From assembly GCA_014281115.1 (NCBI GenBank), contig JACONQ010000020.1:558001-622000 (forward strand): a stretch of DNA of 64,000 nt, in the 5' to 3' direction. Made by a program: the position numbers and the translations under genes. The first letter of the stretch is position 1, and every line of letters starts with the position of its first letter. The DNA is from Laburnicola sp. R22_1 (taxonomy: Eukaryota > Ascomycota > Dothideomycetes > Pleosporales > Didymosphaeriaceae). Below, one piece after another: positions 55,311 through 64,000 of this stretch. The notes beneath the pieces are model-generated. The model saw only the letters and a list, made by a program, of their open reading frames with translations. It was not told the origin of the DNA and did no database searches.

Positions 55311-57142
55311 ACCTAGATTATAAGCGAGTCGCCCTTAAAAGCGAGTCGCCCACCTTGTCAACTCTCTTAGCCTTTTATAGCCTGTACATCCACAACGCAA
55401 TAAAATAATATTAATATAAGAGCTGTCCTAGTTCAAGTAGTATCTACAGTACGCTTTTCACACGTTTGTGAGTTATGGCCAGTCTCTCTGCAGCGACCGC
55501 AGCGCGCTAAGGCCTGCCGGCTCGTACCTGATCGCGCCTTGCCTTGACGCGTTTCTCCCTTAAGTTGCTGCTCAACAGCCCTTTAAGTAATAATATCCTC
55601 TCCCTCTGCCTTTGATAGGGTGCCTTGCTTCTAGATCCGCATCTTTTTGCGATTCTTGCGTGTTGTGGCGGCCTTATTTGCTCTCTTAAGGCTTAAGATT
55701 TGCTCGCCCATAAGCGCCATTTGATGCATTGCTTTAGAAGAGCCTCTTTCTAGCTAATTAAGCCTCTTAATAATAGAAGCAGGTGACGAGCTCTTATGCG
55801 CGCGAATCCGCTCGCGAATTAACGTTGATTGAGCCTCTAGTTTGCGCACATTGCTGGGTGTTTTGGCCTCCCACACAGCCTCTGGTAGGGTTGCTAGCGA
55901 CGGCGTCCTTAGCTTGACATCAAGCTTCGAGATTACTACCTTTGGATTGTGTGGGGCTAGTCTGGCGCCCTAAAAGCTTGCGCAGATATTCTCCTTTGTA
56001 ATTAACTAGTTGTAGGCGACGCGGAAGGCAGGTAGAAACTTAAGCTTGGTGATATGGTTGATATAGTTGCGTATTAGGCTCGACACTTGGCACCTATACG
56101 CCCGCTTTAATGGCGAGAAACAGCCAATATCTAGCGGCTGTAGGAGGTGCGACGAATGTGGCGGCATATAGAGAGTATAGATATTGTTATTCTTGCAGAT
56201 TTCTTGGAATTTAAGCGACTTGTGGCTCTTATAGCTATTAAGTATAAGCAGCTAGCGCGCGCCTACCCTACGCGCTGCTATATGCTTAATAAAGTGCTAT
56301 AGCCAGGCAATACCAAGCTTATTGGTAGTCTAACTGTTGTCGCTGAGCCTAATAGTCTAGTCGCCTGGTATATCCTCGCCCTTATACTAGGCAGAGAGGT
56401 GATACTAGCTAGCAAAAATAACAAAGGGCGGGATTGCCCACCTGGCAGCGTTGATTCTATAGATTACTGTGACCTATTCGCGATTGCCTAGCTAGATTGC
56501 TTTTGGCTGGCTACGTCTCTCTAATCCTGTGACAACTAGCTAGGAGGATATCTTGCCCATTAGAAAGCCAGTCTTGTCGAAGTTGAAGGTGTCCTCGTTG
56601 TGGATACCGTAGGTGGCCTTCGTACGCGCTACGAGGTTAAACTAGCGTTGTATAGCTTCTGGATCCTCGCAGAGCGCTCTCTGGTGGTCGTACGGTCGAT
56701 TAAACCGCGTAGTAAGGCTGTCTGTTCGCTTGACAAAGTTTCTAGGCCACTGTTGACCGACCTGGCCACTGCCGCGCTTAGCGAGCAACTTATCCGCCAT
56801 ATTCCGCACAGCTTCTAGAGTAGGCGCAAACTCTCGCGAATCTAGATCAAGTATATACTCAATAATCACCTCCTCTTCTAGCTTAGTAAGCTTTCTTGAG
56901 TTGGGCTGGTAATCGCGTCGGTCGCGCAGCGTTGATTGGGGGACATTATAAGCCCATACAGCCTCTCGTATAGTCTGAATTTGGTTCTGATTAATAGCTA
57001 GGATAGCAAGGTAGATATCTGCTTCGTTGCAGGGCAATTGAGTAGAAGTTGGTTGAGCCATTGTAGTTTGTAGGTGACGCGTCGTAGAAAGTTAACAAGG
57101 TGGGCGACTCGCTTGTAAGGGCGACTCGCTTATAATCTAGGT
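55311..57142 (-). mobile_element. Pogo/Fot1-type DNA transposon, 1832 bp, RIP-mutated
   Basis: Inverted repeats ~58 bp, almost identical, starting ACCTAGATTATAAGCGAGTC, with the AAGCGAGTCGCCC motif twice per end. TA duplications at 55309-55310 and 57143-57144. Confidence 0.9.
55433..57061 (-). pseudogene. DDE_1 transposase pseudogene, intact first 139 codons
   Basis: The frame from the ATG at 57061 is open to 56642 (MAQPTSTQLPCNEADIYLAI..., HTH REAVWAYNVPQSTLRDR, then QQWPRNFVKRTD), then broken by many stops to 55433. The second catalytic block reads LILNSYKSH (Asn). The zinc knuckle near the end reads CGRCRETGHNSQTC. Related to 53290-54939. Confidence 0.75.
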
Positions 57143-57144
57143 TA

Positions 57145-57523
57145 TGTAATATATGTAATAACTAGTAAAATAAAGAGTTTTTTATTAATTACTAACTAAT
57201 TATATAATAAAAATAGTATTTCTTAAATTAAATAATTAAAGACTAGTATTTTCTCTATAAATCTATTAAAAAAATAAAATTATAGCTTTACTAGTAAAAA
57301 AGTTATAAAGCTTTAAAAAAATTACTTATTTAAACTATTTATGCATATCTATACAAGTCTACGCATATCTATATATTTCTAAGCATTTTTATGCTAGTAA
57401 ATTGCTTATGCAAAAATGCGCATAGTTAAGTAGAAAATCTTTTCTAATATATATAAACTAGAACTAGATTAGAATCTCTATATAATAGAAGTCTTTAATT
57501 TCTAGTTATGCTACTAAGTCTAG
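57145..57523. other. AT-rich spacer between two transposons
   Basis: No gene or repeat recognised apart from ACGCATATCTATA-like short reiterations near 57340-57420. Confidence 0.4.
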
Positions 57524-57525
57524 TA

Positions 57526-59398
57526 ACGTACTCCACAACCGAGCGACTCACCCAACCGAGCGACTCACTTTTGCCAAGACCCCACCAAAACGTGCTACCA
57601 TCAATAGTACAACGCGATGCCTCAACAACACAACGAACTACTAGCGTCAAACGAAGCTTGTATACAGCTTGCGATCCAGGCTATTAAACGAGACGCGTCA
57701 CTTTCTCAAAGACGCGCTGCCGCCATCTATAACATCCCTCAAAAGACCCTCAGCCAACGACGCGCTGGAATTGCCTTCTAACGCGACTGCCCACCTAATA
57801 TAATAAAGCTCACTGTAAGAGAGGAGAAGGCGATTATACAGTATGTACTCGACCTAGACTTGCGAGGATTCCCGCCACGGCTTACTGCTGTGGAGGATAT
57901 GGCCAATTCTTTGCTAGCTGAGCGGCATCGCGACCCTGTGGGCTATAACTGGGCTCTAAACTTTGTTAAGCGCCAGCCAGAGCTTAAAGTCAAGTTTAAT
58001 CGAAAGTACGACTATAAGAGAGCCCTCCAGGAGGATCCTGAGGTGATACGAGGCTGGTTCCGGCTTGTGGAGAACATGAAGGCTAAGTATGGTATCCTAG
58101 ATAAGGACACCTACAATTTCGACGAGTCTGGCTTTATAATGGGCATAATATTAACTGGAGCAGTAGTCACAGGCTCTAAGCGTCGAGGACGGCTAAAGCA
58201 GGTGCAGCAGGGCAATAGGGAGTGGACAATAGTCATCCAAGGCATCAACGCAATGGGGTGGTGGATCCCACCCTTCATTATCTTCAGGGGCAAGCACCAC
58301 CTCTCCGCCTGGTATAAGGAGAAGGATCTACCTTATAATTAGGTTATTGTAGTCTCTAAGAACGGCTGGACGACAAATGAGCTTGGTCTGCAATGGCTGA
58401 AGCACTTTAATAAGCATATAAAGAGGCGTACTATTAGTGGAGCACGTTTGCTCATTATTAATGGCCACAAAAGTCACAACTCGCTTGAATTCCAGGATTA
58501 CTGCAAAAAGAGTAATATTATTACTCTCTATATGCCTCCACATTCGTCGCACCTCTTGCAGCCACTTGACGTGGGTTGTTTTGCGCCGTTAAAGAAGGCG
58601 TATGGGCGCCAAGCCAAGAATCTGATGCGCAACCACATCACGCACATTACTAAAATCGAGTTCCTACCTTGCTTTATTGCTACTTTTAAGGCTTCAATTA
58701 CTGAAAGTAATATCAAAGGAGGCTTTCGAGGTGCTGGCCTAGTGCCCCACGACCCAGAGGCTGTACTATCGCAGCTTGACGTCCGCCTGCGTACGCCTCC
58801 AGAATGTACTATTCGCGATAGTACATGGGAGTCGCAAACTCCGCGAAATAGTACAGAACTTAGGTCACAATCAATGCTGGTTAAGCAGAGGATTTAAAGG
58901 CATATAGATAGTTCCCCAACTTATATGGTTGAGGCGGTGGAAAAGCTCGTCAAAGGCGCTGAGCTAATAGGGCATTCTTTGGTGTTGATGACCAAACGCA
59001 ACGCCGAACTTTAAGCTGCTAATGAGGCCGCCACGCGACGTAAATCGCACAAAAGAAAGCGATTGCAGCAAGAAGGAGCTCTTACAGCTGAAGAGGGCCA
59101 GCGGCTGGCTACTCTAAAGGACTTTGCGGCGCGCAGTGATGGCAAGAAGGCAAAGAAGAGGGCGCGCGTTGATGGAGGCGAGCCAACTCAACGGCGCTGT
59201 GGACGCTGCGGCGAGCCTGGGCACAATAGAACAACGTGTAAATAACCTGCAGAAGTAGATTCTGAATAGATTGGCCTATTTAGACTATTGATAATAGTTC
59301 GTATTGACTCTGTACTGTCGTGAATAGTACATGTTTTGGTGGGGTCTTGGCAAAAGTGAGTCGCTCGGTTGGGTGAGTCGCTCGGTTGTGGAGTACGT
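57526..59398 (+). mobile_element. Pogo/Fot1-type DNA transposon, 1873 bp, best preserved of its group
   Basis: Perfect 66-bp terminal inverted repeats start ACGTACTCCACAACCGAGCG, contain ACCGAGCGACTCAC twice and end GCCAAGACCCCACCAAAAC. TA duplications at 57524-57525 and 59399-59400. Base composition normal. Confidence 0.92.
57617..59245 (+). pseudogene. DDE_1 (pogo/Fot1-type) transposase, four stops, zinc knuckle
   Basis: A single 543-codon frame with no frameshift from the ATG at 57617 (MPQQHNELLASNEAC...) to TAA at 59243, interrupted by four stops (about 57779, 58340, 58895 and 59011), all explicable by C-to-T or G-to-A. HTH: SQRRAAAIYNIPQKTLSQRR. Core: DTYNFDESGFIMG (first Asp), LLIINGHKSHNSLEF (Asn where Asp is expected), MPPHSSHLLQPLDVGCFAPL (third Asp). 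The C-terminus is Lys/Arg-rich, then CGRCGEPGHNRTTC knuckle and stop. The N instead of D is shared with its relatives in this window. Confidence 0.85.
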
Positions 59399-59485
59399 TA
59401 ATCTAATTCCTATCTAATAATTTAAGAAACCTATAAGATTCTTACACCCACTACTATATCCCCACAAATAGAATACTTAATTTAA

Positions 59486-59627
59486 GTATTACTCTTACAC
59501 ACTGCCTTCGCAATAATAAGAGAATGGACCCGCAGTAACCGCACTAGCCTATTTAACGTTCTACGCTTTATAGAATCTGTTATACGCATTACATCTACAG
59601 TAGTAGGACAAATATTCAAGTACAATG
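59486..59627 (+). pseudogene. Unidentified coding fragment cut by the copia insertion
   Basis: An open frame reading VLLLHTAFAIIREWTRSNRT, then SLFNVLRFIESVIRI, TSTVVGQIFKYN. The codons look real, but the frame is closed upstream by TAA and runs into the LTR at 59628. I do not recognise the protein. It may be an older transposon or a host gene whose other half lies beyond the copia element. Confidence 0.3.
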
Positions 59628-59970
59628 TGTTACCCCAGGATGAGCGATACTGTCAGATACGTAAGTATCTTTGATGAGATGAGATGAAAGTGATGGATTT
59701 GATGATGAATTGATTGTCGAGTGATCTCTGTCGGAGAAGCTCAGCTATCGTACGCAATATCTATCTAGCGCTAAGACGCACTAGTAATAGTGCGGAGTAG
59801 TGTAACAGTAGTACGCCAGTCTCCTTTGTGTATTTCACAGTGATCTCACAGTGAAATCACTCTAAGTTACACCAACTGTCGTCATAAGGAGACCATGTGA
59901 TCGGACGCACGTGACTACTGGATTTCACAGTGAAATCACAGTGATTTCCAGTGACCTGATATCTGACACA
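59628..59970 (-). repeat. 3' LTR of a Ty1/copia element, ~343 bp
   Basis: TGTTACCCC...TCTGACACA on the plus strand, so the minus strand runs TGTGTCAGATATC to GGGGTAACA with TG...CA ends. A GCTGAGGGGG polypurine tract lies just inside (59971-59980). It contains a tandem of GTGATTTCACTGTGAAATC-like palindromic pieces. Exact end 59968 or 59970. The left flank CAATG would be the target duplication. Confidence 0.75.
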
Positions 59971-60033
59971 CCCCCTCAGCTTGGATCCTCAGAGGGCCAA
60001 GCTGAACTATCTCTTGCGCAGTTGTACTATTGC

Positions 60034-63000
60034 TCATAGTTCAAAAGCTTCCATCCTGTCTTCTAACTCGTCGAGGTCGGCCTCTTGGTCGGTAATCCTT
60101 CCCCTGACGTCTTCAAGTCCTAGTTGATTCAAGAACTTGGTCCATGTGGCGGCTGGCAGAGCTTTTGTAAGACCATCTGCTGCCATTTCTTCTAATTGCT
60201 GGTACTGGACTTTGATAGCTCCACGTACTACTTCTTGTCGAAGCCAATGATTGTGTATGTCGATATGCCTGAGCTTAGTTTGCAATTTGGCGATTTCCTC
60301 AGTAACAAGTTGAATAGTTTGTTGGTTGTCGCAATTGATAGTAATTGTTGATAGCGACAGTTTGATCTTAAGTTTATCGATTAACCGAGCTGTAAACAGT
60401 GCCTCTTTTGCAACTTGTGAAAGTGCTAGCAACTCAGCTTTAGTTGTCGAAGTAGTGACGGTGTCTTGTTTGTTTGCCTTCCAGGCGACAAGGCCACCAA
60501 ACAATTTGATGATGTACCCCTGTGAGCTCTTTCTATCAAGGGTGTTGTCTGCAAACGACGCGTCGCTCGCAACCTCGTAAGTGTCTGCTCCTCCAAATCG
60601 TAGCCCTAGTGATTGGGTGGATGATAGGTATAGCAGTACGCGGTTGGCGGCGTTGTGATGGTCGTCGCTGGGGTTTGAAAGGAAGCGCGATAATTGGGAG
60701 CTTGCAAAAGCTATGTCCGGGCGCGTGGTTACTGCAGCGTAGAGGATTGATCCCACCTTCCGCTGGTACCAATTGATCTTTGCCATTGTGGCAAGTCCTT
60801 CTTAAGGTAACAGTTTGACTGCTGACATTGGGGTATCGTGTTTAAGGTCGTGTTAGTTAATTAGACAACTGATCTTGTCCACGTAGGACCTCTGTGATAA
60901 CCAGAGTTGCCTGTTGGCACGGTCTCTAACGACTTTAATGCCTAGGAACCACTGTAGATTGTTACCACCAGTCAGGGTGAACTTTGTACCTATCTTTTTC
61001 ATCACTGCATTAGCAGCGTGCTTTTGATCTTTCGAGTATGCGACGATGAGGTCGTCTACATAGAAGAAGATGATAATGCTGTCTTTGATTATACAGCAAG
61101 GTTCGTGCGGGACTGCGGTAAAACCGAGATCCTTGAGCGCACTGGTGAATTCTCTCTGCCACAGTAGTGGTGAGATGCGTAAGCCATACAGTGCCTTGTG
61201 CAACTGTAGGATGGTGCCTCTTTAGGTATAACCTCAGGGCATCCGCATGTAGATTTCTCTGTCCAGGTTCGCGTGGACGAAGGCGTTAGTAACGTCGTAC
61301 TGGCTTAGCTCTAGGTTAAACCAAGCCGCTGTTGACATAAGCAGGCGAAATGATCTACCTGCGAGTGTTGCGGCATAGGTATCCTGTGTAGTGAGATGGC
61401 GTTGTTGATCTCCGCGCACTACTAGTCTTGCCTTGCACTTCTGTAATCTGTGATGTTTATTAAGTTTGTAGGTATATACCCACATACAGTCAAGAATCTG
61501 GTAACCGCGTGATCGCACTAAGGCTGCGGGCACCTCGCTCCAAGACCTTATTTCTTTGTAACTTTGTAGATAGGATCGCTCAGCATTCTTCCACATTTCG
61601 AATAACAGATGATTATCTATCTGGGTTCTGCATAATGGAGGTTCTAGCAGTTAACTTTAATAGGGTTTCTTGCCTGCTGCAAGCATGCGATTAAATTAAG
61701 CTTTGTCAAGTGGCTTCCCCTTGTATTTGCCTCTACTTCCTGCGAGTGTACCTGCAAGGAAGGCGGCTGCCCATGGCACAGCGCGTTAATCTGGCTGTGG
61801 TGTTCCTATAGGTAATTTTTCAATTTGGTCCTGTTCGAAACTCACCATTAATTGGGCAAGCAGTGCGACAGGCGGAGGTGTCTCCAGTGGTGTTAGGTAG
61901 GTGTAATTAATCTTCCTCCCTTAATAGTACCCTAGAGCACCCTCGTCCTCCTCGTGAGAGTCAATAATCAACTCATCCTTGTAGAAAGACTCCATATTTT
62001 TATGTTCCGGTGGTGAGGGCGGTAGCTCCACTATTCGGGTCCATGCAGCAATCTCTTCAGTAGTGCTGTGCATAAGGTTGTCCAACAGGTCTTCTTGTTT
62101 ACCTAAGAACACTTGATTTTCGTTAAAGATAACGTCGCGTGTGCTAATAACTTTGTTAAGTGGAGGTATCCATACTCTCCAGATGTTTGTTAATCGATAG
62201 CCCACTAGGTAACCAACCCATGCCTTTAGGTCGAGCCTTTAGAGCTTGCTCTTGCCGCGTTTTATATCGTCAGTTAAGGCAAAAGCTTTACAGCCGTAGG
62301 CTCTAAGGTAAGCCTGGTTTAGTTTCTTTAGTTAGGTGACAATGCCGTTTTGGTAGGCAACTATTGTAAAAAATACTTTGTGTGGTGATTGCCATTAATT
62401 GGCGTAGTTTGGCGTTCGATTATACAGGTATACGGCCGCTCGTGTGATCTCTGGCCATAGTGTCCAGGGGAGGTTGGCGTCAAGTCGCATTGCACGGCTC
62501 TTTTCCTTGATTACACCCCCTAAGCGTTCAGCCCCTCCATTTTAAGCTTGGGTATCGGGTGCTGAAGGCTTAATAACAACTCCTTCATTGACACACCACC
62601 TGTGAACGTCTTGTTTAACTAAGAAAATCTCATTGTCGGATTCAATAACTTTTATAGTTACCTTGAACTGTACTTTCATAAATAGTACAAATTCCTTCAG
62701 CAGCTTAATAATTGTTCGTGCTGGTCGATTGTCTTTAAAGTAGAAGTCCCAAGCTATGCCTAAGAAACAATCGGAGATAAGCATCATACTCTTTTCGCTA
62801 GTTAAGCTCTTGTCTTCGAAGTCGTGAAAGTCTATAGCGACTCTCTCTCCTAGGCCATCGTTAATTTGTCTAGCCTGACGTCTAATTTGTCGCCTAAGCT
62901 TTGATCTGCCGCAAGCGTCGCATTGGACCGTGGTCAACCCTTTGATACGTACCCCTTCACTGTGATTCACTGTGTGCTCCAGTGCCTGAGGGCCTGGGTG

Positions 63001-64000
63001 GCCTAGTAGTTTGTGCCATGTGATGGCGTTCACCTTCTGCGCTCGTCGTGCGGTGCGCGAGGTAAATTTGTGTGTAGCGTACGTACTATTGATCGTGGTA
63101 CAAGTTAATTTTGATGTTGGTATGAACTCCAGTACCCATTGATCGTAGATTTCTTGGAGTTCGGCCAGGATCGTATTGTCTCGTCTCCTAATTGTTGTTG
63201 GGTCTAACTTGGTGTCCCACCAGAGGCCTTGCCTTCAGAGTAATTGGAAGGACACTAGGTTGCAAAGTAGACCAGGATAGTAGGCGACGTTGTCTAACCT
63301 TACTAAGCAATTTCCCTCCTTACTCTTAACGTGAAGATGGACACTCCCATATCCCCTTATCCATGCTCGTGATGATCCCGCCCATACGAAGTCTCCTAGC
63401 GACGGTGGTCGCCATGAGACGAAGCGATCAATGTCATTGAAGATGTGGCAGGTTGTGCCAGAATCGAGGATCGCGGAGTCACGTAGTGGGTATGTGTTCG
63501 GGTCTAAGTGGTAGGAGGCTGCGATAGCATTAAAGCTCGCTAAGAGGATAGTGATCTGTCTGCCATCTAGTCATTCATCGTCAGTAATCTCAGTAATTTG
63601 AGTTGGAGTAGGGGTCTTTGATTGTTTAATCTTTGGTGTCTGTGACTTTTGACGCTTTACGGATCTCATGCGCTCCATGAGCACAGGGTCATTCTCCAAC
63701 CTGTATGTCATAACCGCCTCCATAGCAGGCTTTGGTTTGAACCATTCAGGTCGTTTGTTGGGGAATGCGTAAAAGCAGTCTTTCAGACTATGGCGTTGTT
63801 CACAAGCAGGGCACTTGGGGTTTGATCCCTCTTGGCCTCCAACTGCCGTTGGCTCATCGTCAGTGACTCGTACGGACTGCTTGGATTTGGCTTTAGGGCC
63901 AGCTTTATTGGCGCGTGATCTGCCTCGCTTGGGTGATGCTGCTTCATCCACAGGTTGGGCGTCCCCAGCTGCGGCCTGGGTGGTTACACCACCGTCAGCG
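60034..64000 (-). pseudogene. Ty1/copia gag-pol polyprotein, in one frame but with stops, runs off the window
   Basis: All parts lie in one minus-strand frame without frameshifts. Order from the window edge: Gag C-terminus with a CPACEQRHSLKDC knuckle (~63840-63800); protease AILDSGTTCHIF (~63470); integrase zinc finger HKLLGHPGPQALEHTVNHS...CDAC (~63030-62930) and catalytic start AIDFHDFE; reverse transcriptase LSQYDVTNAFVHANLDREIY (~61320) and FFYVDDLIVAYS (~61075); RNase H SDASFADNTLDRKSSQGY and STTKAELLALSQVAKEALFT; stop at 60034. Stops split it into open segments at 63571, 62542, 61921, 61234, 60853 and 60034; they are TAG/TAA/TGA of RIP type. The 5' LTR and Gag start are outside the window. 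Confidence 0.85.

Overview
The window looks like a piece of a filamentous ascomycete (Pezizomycotina) genome. The genes have 48-71 nt introns with fungal splice and branch signals. One gene is a heterokaryon-incompatibility (HET) domain protein, a family specific to filamentous fungi. Most of the window consists of AT-rich, transposon-packed DNA whose stop codons and substitutions are C-to-T/G-to-A changes, as expected from repeat-induced point mutation (RIP). I cannot name the genus.

Layout. 1-5330 is a gene-bearing segment of normal composition: a secreted GH5 glycosidase (minus strand), a HET-domain gene (plus strand), and the last ~65 codons of a GPI-anchored protein gene, cut off where the AT-rich DNA begins. 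5330-44830 is an AT-rich block of nested transposons. It holds Tc1/mariner and pogo/Fot1-type DNA elements with TA duplications, a complete but RIP-ruined LTR element with 288-bp LTRs and a 5-bp duplication, a 701-bp fold-back palindrome, gypsy remnants, solo LTRs, and dozens of short dispersed repeats. 44830-47490 is a second gene island with an eight-exon DUF1996 secreted protein gene. 47490-59627 is AT-rich again, with three better preserved pogo-type elements and an inverted pair of ~1-kb copia LTRs around a copia RNase H remnant. 59628-64000 is the 3' LTR and most of the gag-pol of a Ty1/copia element on the minus strand, running off the window.

Most notable observation. Three unrelated short repeat families (called here SR1, SR2 and family A, 44 to ~1260 bp) are flanked by 10-15 bp target duplications. 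Read in one orientation, nearly every duplication starts with ATA and abuts a fixed element end, while the other end is variably truncated. One copy is only 44 bp long. This is the signature of target-primed reverse transcription by a common LINE-type machinery, yet no LINE coding sequence was recognised here. I found at least 25 copies with identifiable duplications.

The DNA transposases repeatedly carry Asn in place of a catalytic Asp, usually at TpG-to-TpA positions, so RIP appears to have hit the active sites as well as making stop codons. The only apparently functional protein genes are the GH5, HET and DUF1996 genes.
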